NCBI GenBank assembly: GCA_040007395.1
Contig: JBDTVG010000216.1
Coordinates: 1 to 64,000, forward strand
Reading direction: 5' to 3'
Length of the DNA: 64,000 bases
Source: DATGFK01 sp040007395
GTDB lineage: Bacteria > Chloroflexota > Anaerolineae > Aggregatilineales > UBA2796
The notes under the pieces were generated by a model, which did not search any database, was not told the origin of the DNA, and saw nothing but the letters and a program-made list of their open reading frames with translations. The position numbers were made by a program, and so were the translations under genes. This document shows, in pieces, positions 23,876-33,440 of this stretch. Numbering within the stretch: the stretch's first letter is position 1; every line of letters starts with the position of its first letter.

Positions 23876-25276
23876 ATGTCAGACTATCATTTCATCGCCG
23901 TGATGACCTATGGCAAGGAAAAGCACGGCGATAAATCTTACTTTAAACTGGGACGTGGCGCGGGCGGTGATGTGCTGCTGGCCCTCTTTGACAACCGCGC
24001 ACGCGAACTTGCCGCGCCGCGTGCCAGCTATCGCTACCTCTATCTGGACGATTCCAACGCGGTGACGCATCGAAATTACCTGGTACTGCGGCTCACGACA
24101 GACGAAAAAGCGCAGGTAGAAACCATCTGCCGCAAGGTCGGGAGCCATGCTTGGGTCTATCTGTGGGAATCCGAGGGTCGGCGGTGGCTTGAATTTCCAT
24201 GTGCGCCGCAGGCCCACTACATCGATCCGACCAGCTATGGTGGCGCTCATCCGAAGTTTCCACCAACGGCGGCCAAGTTCATCACGCCATCCAGGCAAGC
24301 GGACGAAAAAACTGCCTCAGTGCCAAGCGCTGGTGTGACCTTGACGCAATCTGGCGATTGGTGGTGGATCGCTGGGGATACTTACCCGCATCGGGAGACC
24401 ATCAAGCAGGCGGGCGCAAAATGGTCGAAATCGCGGCGAGAATGGTACTTCAAGGGGCATGATTTGCCGCAAGCAATTCGGGATCTGACAAAGGCAACCG
24501 AAACGCCAGCCGAATCAACAGCCATTGAAGTGGTCACAACGCCGGTGGAAGAATCATCGATTATAGTCACCGTATCCAGCGTTTCCGTCGAATCTGCCAA
24601 GCCCGACAACGTGCAGTACGCCATCCAGCGCATGAAGGAGGCTCCCGCCGTCGTCAAAAGCACAATATCAATCCAGCCGGGGATTGCCCCCATCGCACAA
24701 GCCTATGTCGGCGAACTGACTGGTAGCATTACGGGCAATGTTCACTGCTATGGGTATGCGGTCGATCAGGGCGTATGCGTGTACCTCAACTTTGGAGGCC
24801 CGCGCACAGCAGTTGAGGCGATCCGCGCCAAGTTCAGCAAGGGCGAAGCGATCAACTGTGTGCCGTGGAACGATGCCGCGATTGAACTCACGCCGGGCGA
24901 AGGGAACACTGGCAAGTACCGCGATTTCATGCAGAATATCTCCGAAGCGCGCTACACGTCTGTGGTTTTGCTCCACGAGCAGATCACTGCACCGAACTAC
25001 GGTGGCAAATCGCGTACCTGTATCTTGCGAACGGACGAGGCACAGGGCGTCGCGATGCTTAAGCATCATGTCACGCAGTTGGTCACTATTCCGGTGTTCG
25101 ATGCCTGGGCGGACTACCTGTGGGATGCGGGTGCGTTGGCGTGTCTGGTATCTCGGCCAATTCGCGCTGGTGGCATTGATCTGTGGGCAGTTGAACTGGA
25201 TGGCGATGCATGGACCCGCCTGATCTGTGGTGGACTGGAACAAGGGTTAATCCGTTTGCCAATCGACGTGCAATAA
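23876..25276 (+). CDS. Large accessory protein of the element backbone
   Basis: A 466-aa soluble protein. The middle has a repeat-like motif (SGDWWWIAGDTYPHRETIKQAGAKWSKSRREWYFKG) often seen in plasmid and conjugative-element proteins, where a predicted surface 'W..AGdTYPhRe.IK' unit recurs. A Ser/Thr/Val/Glu-rich linker separates it from the C-terminal half. No catalytic motif is recognised. Start ATG 23876 follows GGAAAGGA; a longer frame overlaps the divergent gene upstream. Confidence 0.55.
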   Translation: MSDYHFIAVMTYGKEKHGDKSYFKLGRGAGGDVLLALFDNRARELAAPRASYRYLYLDDSNAVTHRNYLVLRLTTDEKAQVETICRKVGSHAWVYLWESEGRRWLEFPCAPQAHYIDPTSYGGAHPKFPPTAAKFITPSRQADEKTASVPSAGVTLTQSGDWWWIAGDTYPHRETIKQAGAKWSKSRREWYFKGHDLPQAIRDLTKATETPAESTAIEVVTTPVEESSIIVTVSSVSVESAKPDNVQYAIQRMKEAPAVVKSTISIQPGIAPIAQAYVGELTGSITGNVHCYGYAVDQGVCVYLNFGGPRTAVEAIRAKFSKGEAINCVPWNDAAIELTPGEGNTGKYRDFMQNISEARYTSVVLLHEQITAPNYGGKSRTCILRTDEAQGVAMLKHHVTQLVTIPVFDAWADYLWDAGALACLVSRPIRAGGIDLWAVELDGDAWTRLICGGLEQGLIRLPIDVQ

Positions 25277-25315
25277 GACAAGATCTTCTGAAAACCGTAA
25301 AAAACAGGGGGCAGA

Positions 25316-25618
25316 ATGTCCATACATAATCTGGAGAGTATTGTTGCGGGTGTGGTTGGCAGCTACGCGACGCGTTCGCTCAACGCCACTTTATATCATC
25401 TTCACGACGAACATATTGGCACTGATGCGGTCATTGTCGTACCACAAAAGCGCCAGAATGTGCCGCATGTGCTGGTCATGACGCGGATTGAGCATGATCA
25501 GGTCGTGATTGAAACCGACCGCACTGACCGACCACTCGAAGAAGCCTTGATGGCGGCGGGCATTCCCCGTTCTCAAATCATTTTGGCCTACGCTGGCGAA
25601 GTGACCCCGACCGTATAG
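25316..25618 (+). CDS. Hypothetical 100-aa protein
   Basis: A small alpha/beta protein (LHDEHIGTDAVIVVPQKRQNVPHVLVMTRIEHDQVVIETDRTD; IPRSQIILAYAGE) resembling the XisI/FdxN-element-like or stress-pattern proteins only vaguely, so I leave it unassigned. A GGGG-rich ribosome site lies ahead of the ATG, and an intrinsic terminator follows. Confidence 0.5.
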   Translation: MSIHNLESIVAGVVGSYATRSLNATLYHLHDEHIGTDAVIVVPQKRQNVPHVLVMTRIEHDQVVIETDRTDRPLEEALMAAGIPRSQIILAYAGEVTPTV

Positions 25619-25646
25619 TTTTGCTTCTTCCTCAATTTCAATAACG

Positions 25647-25678
25647 AGCGCCGGTTCCATTTCGGACAGGCGCTTTTT
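25647..25678 (+). terminator. Intrinsic terminator after the 100-aa protein
   Basis: Stem AGCGCC (25647-25652) and GGCGCT (25669-25674) followed by TTTTT. It separates the gene at 25316 from the methylase-helicase gene. Confidence 0.65.
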
Positions 25679-25716
25679 GATTCCCGGAAAAACGGTATCA
25701 CGAAAGGATAACTGAC

Positions 25717-28700
25717 ATGGCACGTGCAGAATCGAAACAAATCATGGGTTATTTGCCCATCGAGGAACGGCATTATCCAGCGCTGCTGTCACTCATTGCG
25801 CCAGCTTCCCCCGCTACACGCATGGTGGATCCGTTCGCCGGTGAAGGGGAGTTCCTTGAAGCAGCGTCTAAAGCGTGGAACGTTACCCCCTACGCCAACG
25901 AGCTGGATGGCGAACGGGCAACCAGGTGCATCGAGCGCTTCGGCCCCACGCAGGCGGTCCGCTGCGATGTGGAACGGTTGATGGCGTCGAACGAGGCGTT
26001 TGGCATTCTATGGGCCAATCCACCCTATGACCACGACAAGACTGCCAAGAACAACAAGCGGATCGAGTTTGCCTATCTGCGCCATAGTTGGAAATGGGCA
26101 CAGGAGGGCGGGATCATCTTCTGGGTTGTCTACAATCAGCACATCACTGAGGATGCCGCCGTGTTTCTCTCGAAGCACAGCCGTAGTGTGGAGGTGTGGG
26201 CGCTGCCAGGGAAGCATCTGGGCGAGTATGATCAGGTGGTCGTGGTCGCCATCAAAGGCACACCCGCCGACCCTGAGCGGCTGTATGAGCAAATCATCGC
26301 TGGGAAAACATCACCCCGCCCGCTCATTGTGCAGACCGACCCGATCTATCACGTACCGCCACCGCCGGATGCGGAGCGTCGGTTTGTCTTTGCACCGGAT
26401 ACGGTCGATGAGGAGCAAGGGCTGCGGTTGGTCACAACACAAGGGGCATGGAAATCCAACGGCTTTCAAGCGCTGCTGGAAGTCCCGCGTCCCCCAGCAC
26501 AGATTGAGCCAATTGTGCCGCCACGTCCGGGACACCTGGCACTGGTGCTGGCGGCAGGGGTAGCCGACGGTGCGGTGATCCAGACGGAAGCGCATGGTCA
26601 TGTCGCCATTCGCGGCAAGACAACCCATGTGGAGGAAGTCGCCCGCATCGAAACCGAGGTCTCGCCCACCGATCCAGAGCAGAAGATCACCCGCACGACC
26701 CTTCGCATGAAGCCGACCACGACACTCACGCTGCTGTCAGAAAACGGGCAACTCGTGCAGATGGCCGGTGACGACGACCTGCTGTCGTTCATCACCAGCA
26801 ACAAGAAGGCCCTCGCTGCATACCTCAACGGCAAGTTCAAGCCGATGTACCAGTTCGATATGAACGGGATCGGCGGCTTTCTCAATCGCATTCGATTGAA
26901 GGGAAAACACCCACTCTATACGGCGCAAAAGCATGTCGTCGGTGCGGTAACGCGCGGGTTACAAGGGCGGGATGGCGTACTGCTCGTGGGCGCGATGGGT
27001 ACGGGCAAGACCGCGATGGGTGGGTCAGTTGCCGTCGCGGTTGGAGCGGGGATCGTCCAGTCACTGAAAGACGAAGTGCCGGACGATAATGTGATCCTCA
27101 TCGTTGCACCGCCGCACCTAATCGAGAAATGGGAGCGTGAACTGTGCAGCCTGAGTACGCAGGTCTATGTGGACCGCATCGAGAGCAAGGGCGACCAGAA
27201 AGCGTTCGAGTCGCTCAAGCAGTTCATGGATCGCGCCGGACGGATGGGGGGCAATATCGCCAAGGTTGGCCTCATCAAGCGCGACACGACCAAACTGGGG
27301 GCTTCACGGGAACCAGCGGTGTTCTGGAAGTGGCAGTACAAAGCGCTGTGGAAATATGGCACGCCAACCCCCGATGGCTTCGAACGGCATGATCGTATCC
27401 ACAAAGAGCGAGTCCCATTGTGTCCGCATTGCGGATCGATCATCACGCAGGAAGCCAAAGCAGGATCGAAATTTGCCACCGATGCCTGGTTGCGGGCAGG
27501 CAAGCGTACCTGCTTGAACTGTTTCGATCCACTCTGGCAGGAAGCCCGCAGTGAGGGCAGCAAGCCTAAGCCCGGTCAGAAGTACGCGAGCAGCAATCCC
27601 CGCTATCGGCTCGATGAATACCTGAAGAAGATGTATGCGGATCGGGTGTACTTGTTGATCTGGGATGAGTGTCACGAAGCACAGCATGGCGATACTGGGA
27701 ACGGCGAGGCATTCGTCCGTATGGCAGGCATCGCGAAGAAGGTGCTGGCGATGACGGGCACGCCGTTCAATGGTCGGGCCTCGTCACTGTTCAACCTTGA
27801 GTATGCGCTGAATCCTCGCGTGCGCGAACGTTATGCGTGGGGCGGATCGGAACGGCTGGCACGCAAGGTATCGGGCAACCTGAAGCGTGAAGTTAGCAGT
27901 GGCGACAGTCGGCAGCGCGGGCGGGCTGAATCGCGGTGGGTAGCTGAGATGGGCGTGCGGGAGAAAGTATTGGAAGAACGTCCGACCTTTGACCGCGATA
28001 CCGGGGCTTATACGGGTACCAATACCTATGAGCGTCCTTATGAAGAAGCGCCTGGCATCTCGCCGTTGTTGGTGGCCGAACTGCTCGATCACGCGATCTA
28101 CTTCTCCCTTCAGGATTTAGGGAAGTGGCTCCCGTCCTACGAAGAAATTGCCCTGCCGGTGACGATGGATGGGGACACTGGCGGGCAATATCAGAGCACA
28201 CGCGACTCGCTCAAGCAATACCTCATCAGCCGCCGTTGGGAAGGGGATGTGACTTTTCGCGGCGCTTACCTGCAATGGGCGATGAACTGGCCAGATGCGA
28301 CTTTCCGTCCCTGCGAAGTGATCCACAACATCAAGCACCCCATCACCGGCGAGAAACATCCACACACCGTGGCGAAATTGGCATCCTATGGGGAAGAGCG
28401 CCTCTATCCCAAAGAACAGCAACTGATCGATCTGCTCAACGAGGAGCTATCCAACCGTCGCCCCGTCGTGATCTTCGTTCGTCAGACCGATACCAAAGAT
28501 ATACAGCCGCGTCTGGCTGATCTGATCCGGCGGCATGTACCACTAGCCAAGCCCTACATCCTCAAGAACACCGTAGCCGCCGATCGCCGAGAGCGTGTGA
28601 TCGATTCTGAAGTCGCCAAGGGCATGAATGTACTCATCGCCAACCCTGAACTGTGCAAAACGGGACTCGATCTCGTCTTTGCCGCCTCGATCATCTTCTA

Positions 28701-29448
28701 CGAGATTGTGTTCAACCTTTCAACGATGATGCAGGCGGCGGGCCGTTCTCTGCGGCTCAATCAGACACAGGCGCACTGCAAAACGTACTACCTGTATCAC
28801 GCCGATACAATGGAAGAAACTGCCGTGTACCTGATGAGCCGAAAACAGCGTGCTGCGAAGTTACTTAATGGCGATATTGGACTAACTGGTTTGGATGCGC
28901 TGACCGAAGGCGAGGCGGGTCTCGAAGAAGCCTTGCTCGCCGCCATCGGCAAGGAAGAATCCCTTATCAATCCAGGTGAACTATTCAAGGCCAGTACTGG
29001 ACAATCTGAAATTGATGCGGAGGACGCGGCCTACTGGAATATCGAGACGCCAATCAGCAGTGAACCCGAAGTGCTAACCACGACCATCCCTGCTGTATCG
29101 ATGCTCCCGATCTTGCTCGCCGACCCTCAGCCCCACATCGAAGCAGTGGCAAATGTTGTCGAACTGGCGTTGCCGGAAGCGACAATGCCAGATGAGGCCG
29201 AAGACCCCTTGTTGAAACTCATGGGAAAGCAGGAAAGCGCACCTGTTGCCAATGACCCTTTTGCCCGAACAGCAGCCTCGACGAAACCCAAGTTAGCCGC
29301 ACGCGCAACGCCCAAGCGCCATCGCAAACCGGGCATCCTAGATGTGCCACTGGACAGGCAAGCAATCAGACCGACACCGCCAGTGCAACCACTCCCGTTG
29401 TTCACACCGCAACGCGTCGAACCTGCCGTGCAAATTCCGCTGTTCTAA
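25717..29448 (+). CDS. N6-methylase-like plus SNF2-like helicase giant (DUF6094 type)
   Basis: A 1,243-aa fusion. Residues 1-180 form a Rossmann methyltransferase-like domain (MVDPFAGEGEFLEAA, WANPPYDHD with the NPPY catalytic motif). The centre is an SF2 helicase: Walker A VGAMGTGKTAMG near 430, DECH box (LLIWDECHEAQHGD), TGTPFNGRASSLFNLEYAL (motif III-like) and a helicase C domain with NLSTMMQAAGRSLRLNQT. A four-cysteine cluster (CPHCGS ... CLNC) lies between the motor lobes. Such proteins sit in plasmid and integrative-element backbones; roles in DNA protection, methylation or replication are suggested but unproven. An acidic/Pro-rich tail ends in QIPLF. Confidence 0.75.
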   Translation: MARAESKQIMGYLPIEERHYPALLSLIAPASPATRMVDPFAGEGEFLEAASKAWNVTPYANELDGERATRCIERFGPTQAVRCDVERLMASNEAFGILWANPPYDHDKTAKNNKRIEFAYLRHSWKWAQEGGIIFWVVYNQHITEDAAVFLSKHSRSVEVWALPGKHLGEYDQVVVVAIKGTPADPERLYEQIIAGKTSPRPLIVQTDPIYHVPPPPDAERRFVFAPDTVDEEQGLRLVTTQGAWKSNGFQALLEVPRPPAQIEPIVPPRPGHLALVLAAGVADGAVIQTEAHGHVAIRGKTTHVEEVARIETEVSPTDPEQKITRTTLRMKPTTTLTLLSENGQLVQMAGDDDLLSFITSNKKALAAYLNGKFKPMYQFDMNGIGGFLNRIRLKGKHPLYTAQKHVVGAVTRGLQGRDGVLLVGAMGTGKTAMGGSVAVAVGAGIVQSLKDEVPDDNVILIVAPPHLIEKWERELCSLSTQVYVDRIESKGDQKAFESLKQFMDRAGRMGGNIAKVGLIKRDTTKLGASREPAVFWKWQYKALWKYGTPTPDGFERHDRIHKERVPLCPHCGSIITQEAKAGSKFATDAWLRAGKRTCLNCFDPLWQEARSEGSKPKPGQKYASSNPRYRLDEYLKKMYADRVYLLIWDECHEAQHGDTGNGEAFVRMAGIAKKVLAMTGTPFNGRASSLFNLEYALNPRVRERYAWGGSERLARKVSGNLKREVSSGDSRQRGRAESRWVAEMGVREKVLEERPTFDRDTGAYTGTNTYERPYEEAPGISPLLVAELLDHAIYFSLQDLGKWLPSYEEIALPVTMDGDTGGQYQSTRDSLKQYLISRRWEGDVTFRGAYLQWAMNWPDATFRPCEVIHNIKHPITGEKHPHTVAKLASYGEERLYPKEQQLIDLLNEELSNRRPVVIFVRQTDTKDIQPRLADLIRRHVPLAKPYILKNTVAADRRERVIDSEVAKGMNVLIANPELCKTGLDLVFAASIIFYEIVFNLSTMMQAAGRSLRLNQTQAHCKTYYLYHADTMEETAVYLMSRKQRAAKLLNGDIGLTGLDALTEGEAGLEEALLAAIGKEESLINPGELFKASTGQSEIDAEDAAYWNIETPISSEPEVLTTTIPAVSMLPILLADPQPHIEAVANVVELALPEATMPDEAEDPLLKLMGKQESAPVANDPFARTAASTKPKLAARATPKRHRKPGILDVPLDRQAIRPTPPVQPLPLFTPQRVEPAVQIPLF

Positions 29449-29462
29449 CCTCGTTCGACTTC

Positions 29463-30332
29463 TTGCAGGCACTCTTTGCACGCTGCAAGCCTGATGCGTA
29501 CCTCACGCTAACCGCGATTCATCCAACTGAAAACAAGCCCGTTCCTTCTCGCCACATTCAGTTGACTGATACGACCGCTTTGTATGACGCGCTGGATCGT
29601 CTGCATACGGCCAACGCGATGGGGTGGGGTGCGTACTACGGTTTAGCAATGCGCCGACCCGGTCTCTCACGCTGGCAGCGCGGCGATATGAAAACGCTCA
29701 TCGAAATCCCAGCCATCATCACAGACATCGACGAGACGTTGGATTCTGTAATGCCACGCATCCGAGCTTTTCCAGTATCCCCTTCGTGCGTCATACGCAG
29801 CGGACATGGGGTGCATCTCATATGGTTACTGTCTGAGCCAACGTGCGATTTCCCCGCTGTGAATGCTATCCATCATGGCATTGCAAGAGCGTTGAAAGGC
29901 GACTATCTCACGGCAGCCACTGCGCTAAGATTGCCCGGATCTCTCAATACAAAAAACGGTGGAACCGCCCCTTGTGAAGTCTTTGAAAGCGACTGGTCGC
30001 GCCGTTATGACCTAACCGATTTTGCCATCTATCCCAAGCTACCAGAACTGCACAAAAATAGAAAGGAGGAAACGCGTTCGCGTTCTGGTAGCCGTGTAGC
30101 CTGCCCTGATCCACATACAATTCAGAAGGTAGCGGGCCTTCTGATTGGGCAGGGTTTCAAGTGGCGATCTACATGGTTAAATGGGCCATGCCCAAATGCT
30201 TACCAGCACAAGCACGCAGACCACCGTCCATCATTCGGCTTCAATACGGCGACGGGTTACGGTTATTGCTTCGTGTGCGGCACGATGCAACCCGAAGTTG
30301 TAAGCCATATATTCTCGGTTACCGTTGACTGA
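29463..30332 (+). CDS. RepB-type archaeo-eukaryotic primase with CHC2-like zinc motif
   Basis: A 289-aa protein. Residues 1-190 resemble RepB-type AEP/primase domains: TDIDETLDSV supplies the acidic pair, and SGHGVHLIWLLSEP and ALRLPGSLNTKNG the later signature. The C-terminal segment (GPCPNAYQHKHADHRPSFGFNTATGYGYCFVCG) has the C-x-H...C-x-x-C spacing of a CHC2 zinc ribbon. It should initiate replication by priming. It starts with TTG about 15 bases after the methylase-helicase stop, so probably co-transcribed, and ends in an intrinsic terminator. Confidence 0.7.
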   Translation: MQALFARCKPDAYLTLTAIHPTENKPVPSRHIQLTDTTALYDALDRLHTANAMGWGAYYGLAMRRPGLSRWQRGDMKTLIEIPAIITDIDETLDSVMPRIRAFPVSPSCVIRSGHGVHLIWLLSEPTCDFPAVNAIHHGIARALKGDYLTAATALRLPGSLNTKNGGTAPCEVFESDWSRRYDLTDFAIYPKLPELHKNRKEETRSRSGSRVACPDPHTIQKVAGLLIGQGFKWRSTWLNGPCPNAYQHKHADHRPSFGFNTATGYGYCFVCGTMQPEVVSHIFSVTVD

Positions 30333-30342
30333 AAATATGATG

Positions 30343-30371
30343 CGGGGAAATCCATAGTTTCCCCGTTTTTT
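30343..30371 (+). terminator. Intrinsic terminator after the primase gene
   Basis: CGGGGAAA and TTTCCCCG form an 8-bp stem with a 7-base loop, followed by a run of six T. It lies 11 bases after the primase stop. Confidence 0.8.
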
Positions 30372-30388
30372 GCCGGTAAAATAGACAT

Positions 30389-31015
30389 ATGAAAATAGGC
30401 TTGAGGGATGTGATGTTGTTTCAAGATGATGATCAAGAGCAGGAAGAAATAATCGATACGCTATGCGTCGGGTGTGACTTGCCCGCACAGACGAATGACC
30501 TGGGCCTTTGCGGCGATTGCGCTGCCAAACTCGAACGGGATTTGATCCGCAGCCAAGACTGGGAGTACTCCGTTACCGCGTTTGGTGTCGAGCCGGAAAA
30601 ACGCGAAGCACTGCGCCAGCGCGTCATCCAAAAATACGGCGCGAACTATGAGCTAATCTTGCCACCAGGCGCACCACTGAATACTCCTCGCAAAAACAAA
30701 CGCTCACATTCGAGGGCAACCCAACACAAGCGAGAAATTGCAGCCCAAGCACAACGAGAATACAACACCGATGATGTCCTTCAAGCCGCTCAGGATTTTT
30801 TGCGCGATCAGACGGAAGAGTGGGTGAATTGTAGTTTGCTTGCCCAATATCTGTACGAACGTTTTTATGATTTGAAGCCAAAGAGGTTGGGGGAGCCTGA
30901 AAAGAAATATAAAAGTTTGCTCAAGTTCGCTATAGATTACCCATCGAGATTCACCCTTCGCGAGGATGAAAATAATAGTGGCCTATACTGGATTTGTCTC
31001 AATTCGGTGCAATAA
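30389..31015 (+). CDS. Hypothetical zinc-motif protein
   Basis: A 208-aa protein with an N-terminal CVGCDLPAQTNDLGLCGDC four-cysteine motif, a basic middle (NTPRKNKRSHSRATQHKRE) and a C-terminal helical region (VNCSLLAQYLYERFYDLKPKRLGEP) that looks like a winged-helix/OST-HTH-like nucleic-acid module. It starts soon after the terminator and has its own promoter region. Family unknown. Confidence 0.5.
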   Translation: MKIGLRDVMLFQDDDQEQEEIIDTLCVGCDLPAQTNDLGLCGDCAAKLERDLIRSQDWEYSVTAFGVEPEKREALRQRVIQKYGANYELILPPGAPLNTPRKNKRSHSRATQHKREIAAQAQREYNTDDVLQAAQDFLRDQTEEWVNCSLLAQYLYERFYDLKPKRLGEPEKKYKSLLKFAIDYPSRFTLREDENNSGLYWICLNSVQ

Positions 31016-31060
31016 ACAATTTGAGTTGAGACAGTAACTCAACCAAGAGTTGGCGAGTAC

Positions 31061-31999
31061 TTATTTCTTAAATATGTTCGTCGCGTCAATGAGTGCTGAG
31101 TCAGTTGCAGCGTGCCCTGCGTTGTCCACAATAACTAATTTTGATTGAGGCCAAGCGCGATGAAGTTCCCAGGCATTTCCAATAGGGGACTGAAAATCAA
31201 AACGTCCGTTCACCAAAATGCCTGGAATCCCATAAAGCGCATTGATGTTATGGAGCAATATCCCATCGTCCAACCATAAATTGTGGCGCATGTAATGGGT
31301 AACAATGCGTGCAAAAGCAAGGGCAAAACGCGGATTTTCAAAGCGCTTGGACAGCGTTTCAACCGGCGGCCAATCGATAGTCGCTGATTCCCACAAACAC
31401 CAATCGCTTGCCGCCTTTTGACGCACTGAAAGATTGATATCGTTCAATCGTCGATAATATGCCTCGACGATATCTCCATTGCGCTCACTCATTGGAAGGG
31501 CATTACATAAACGTTCCCACTGTGCAGGAAAGAAACGATCTGCCCCGCCACGAAATAACCAGTCAATTTCCGTATGACGCCCAGTTGTGATCCCGAACAA
31601 AACCATTTCGATAACCCGGTCTGGATGCCTTTCTGCATAAGCGAGAGCCAGTGTACTGCCCCACGATCCGCCAAAGACAAGCCAGCGATCAATCGCCATA
31701 TACTGTCTCAATTTCTCTACATCCGCCACCAGATTCTGAGTCATATTTTCGTCAAGACCGGTATCCATGTCGCTGGCATGGGGCAGACTCCGCCCACAAT
31801 TCCGCTGATCGAATAGAACGATATGATAGAAATCGGGATCAAATAGCCTGCGATGCCACATTGTACATCCCGATCCCGGTCCACCATGCAATACCACAAC
31901 GGGTTTGCCCTGAGGATTGCCGCAAATTTCCCAGTAAATCTGATTGCTTTCGTCTACATTTAGGAAGCCCCTTTCAGAAGGCTCTATCTCTGGAAACAA
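31061..31999 (-). CDS. pip: Proline iminopeptidase (alpha/beta hydrolase)
   Basis: An S33 peptidase that removes N-terminal proline. Oxyanion motif HGGPGSG, DQRNCGRS (the DQRGxGRS signature with Cys for Gly), nucleophile elbow GGSWGSTLALAYAERHPD, late Asp in VNGRFDFQSP and His in NAGHAATD. The TTG at 31999, about 12 bases after AAGGAG, fits the usual family start. The frame extends to 32149 over the divergent gene but that part has no family match. It looks like cargo in the element and is divergent from the NYN gene. Confidence 0.88.
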   Translation of the reverse strand: MFPEIEPSERGFLNVDESNQIYWEICGNPQGKPVVVLHGGPGSGCTMWHRRLFDPDFYHIVLFDQRNCGRSLPHASDMDTGLDENMTQNLVADVEKLRQYMAIDRWLVFGGSWGSTLALAYAERHPDRVIEMVLFGITTGRHTEIDWLFRGGADRFFPAQWERLCNALPMSERNGDIVEAYYRRLNDINLSVRQKAASDWCLWESATIDWPPVETLSKRFENPRFALAFARIVTHYMRHNLWLDDGILLHNINALYGIPGILVNGRFDFQSPIGNAWELHRAWPQSKLVIVDNAGHAATDSALIDATNIFKK

Positions 32000-32083
32000 T
32001 TCGTTTATGCTCTCCTTTTTTGAAATTTGTCGAACCGGGCAACAATTGCCTAATCCTATATTTCGGAAATCGTGGAGGAACGA

Positions 32084-32851
32084 ATGACGCGCAATATCCG
32101 TAACCAAAGCCAGCGAATTGCCATGTTGATTGACGGAGATAATGCCCAAGCATCACTAATCGAGAAAATGCTCGTGGAAACAACCAAATATGGAGTAGCA
32201 AGCGTCCGCCGAATATACGGCGATTGGACGGAAGCGACTATGAACCAATGGAAAAAAGTGCTGCACAGTCATGCCATTCAACCAATCCAGCAGTTCCGTT
32301 ATACGGTTGGGAAGAACATCACCGACAGCGCACTGATTATCGACGCGATGGATTTGCTACATAGTCGTCGTGTTGACAGTTTTTGTATTGTATCGAGTGA
32401 TAGTGATTATACCCGCCTAGCAACACGCATCCGTGAAGAAGGGATGTTTGTCATTGGAATGGGAAAGAAATCTACCCCCAATTCCTTTGTTGTTGCCTGC
32501 GATGTTTTTGTGCAGGTAGAAAACCTGACTGACAGCGAACCCGAAGTACCTCTATCGAAAACATCGATTAAATCAAACACAGTCAAAGTACCAATTGAGA
32601 CATCGCCTGACAAACCAGAACCGTTGCCATTATTGTTCGAAGCCTTTCATGCTGCAATGCAGGAAAATGGATGGGCATCGCTTTCCACAATGGGGAACGT
32701 TCTACGCCAAATTCGGCCTGATTTTGATACGCGGACTTATGGATTTAAACAACTTGGACAGTTATTTCGTGCATTGCCAGATTTCTTTGAATTCAGTGAG
32801 ACAGGAGATCAAATTCGCCTGATCGATGAGCAATTGCATAATACCCGATAA
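32084..32851 (+). CDS. NYN-domain RNase-like protein with LOTUS/OST-HTH domain
   Basis: A 255-aa protein. The N-terminal PIN-like NYN domain has the acidic cluster MLIDGDNAQ, ITDSALIIDAMDLL and SSDSDYTRLATRIREEG, expected to bind metal and cut RNA. The C-terminal 80 residues (LLFEAFHAAMQENGWASLSTMGNVLRQIRPDFDTRTYGF KQLGQLFRAL) match the LOTUS/OST-HTH RNA-binding fold. This is the LabA/MARF1-like architecture. It has a GGAGGAACG ribosome site before ATG 32084 and is divergent from pip across about 85 bases. Confidence 0.85.
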   Translation: MTRNIRNQSQRIAMLIDGDNAQASLIEKMLVETTKYGVASVRRIYGDWTEATMNQWKKVLHSHAIQPIQQFRYTVGKNITDSALIIDAMDLLHSRRVDSFCIVSSDSDYTRLATRIREEGMFVIGMGKKSTPNSFVVACDVFVQVENLTDSEPEVPLSKTSIKSNTVKVPIETSPDKPEPLPLLFEAFHAAMQENGWASLSTMGNVLRQIRPDFDTRTYGFKQLGQLFRALPDFFEFSETGDQIRLIDEQLHNTR

Positions 32852-32883
32852 CAAGGTCGTAGACTCATGATAATACCTACTCT

Positions 32884-33140
32884 GGCGGCAAAGCCGCCCC
32901 ATGGATGCCCATCGAGGGCATCCATACGCTGTGAGCTATAGCTCACAGCGCTACTACCGCGCGCGTCCAACTTTGCCTTCTTGAACGTGACGCGCGCGGA
33001 GTAGCGAGCTAAAGGCTCGCCCCTGGCGCGGTGCGCTGCGGGGATACGGTGCGCGCCACCGCGCACCGTGCAGAGCGGCTGAACGCCGTGCTCTGCTGTG
33101 TGGTGGGCCAAGTGCCACACCACCGCGCAAAGCGCGTAAA
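32884..33140. repeat. Palindrome-dense region, oriT candidate
   Basis: At least eight successive dyads in about 260 bases: GGCGGC/GCCGCC (32884), GGATGCCC/GGGCATCC (about 32903), a perfect 24-bp palindrome at 32927-32950, CCGCGCGCGTC/GACGCGCGCGG, GCGAGC/GCTCGC (about 33004), CGGTGCGCG/CGCGCACCG (about 33047), AGAGC/GCTCT, GTGGTG.../...CACCAC. No gene. It lies upstream of the RHH and relaxase genes, the usual place for a transfer origin. The rest, 33141-33440, holds the promoter region and no supported gene. Confidence 0.5.
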
Positions 33141-33440
33141 CCCTCTACCCCTCGTAGGCTCTACTCTGCCCAAGGTGGCCTGTCGTATAGGCGGCTGTTT
33201 CCGCGTTTACAGCGCACGGTGTTCACCTTTCATCCCTTTAGCCCTGTGCCAGCAACTTGCCGCACTGTGTCAGCACCGACCGCTTGCCCCACACTTTTGC
33301 AACTCGTCAAGTTCCAAAGCGTTCAACGACGGTTCACGAATGGGCTAGAAATTTGGCGATTTTCGGCTGGCTGCGCTGTACGACGCGGGCAATCCTCATT
33401 ATGCTTGGTGAGTATCGGACAAGCAGCCAGAGGAGGTACC

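Noticed and set aside
33031..33348. Open frames in the palindrome region
   Set aside because: They are shadows of GC-rich palindromes with no ribosome site or similarity.
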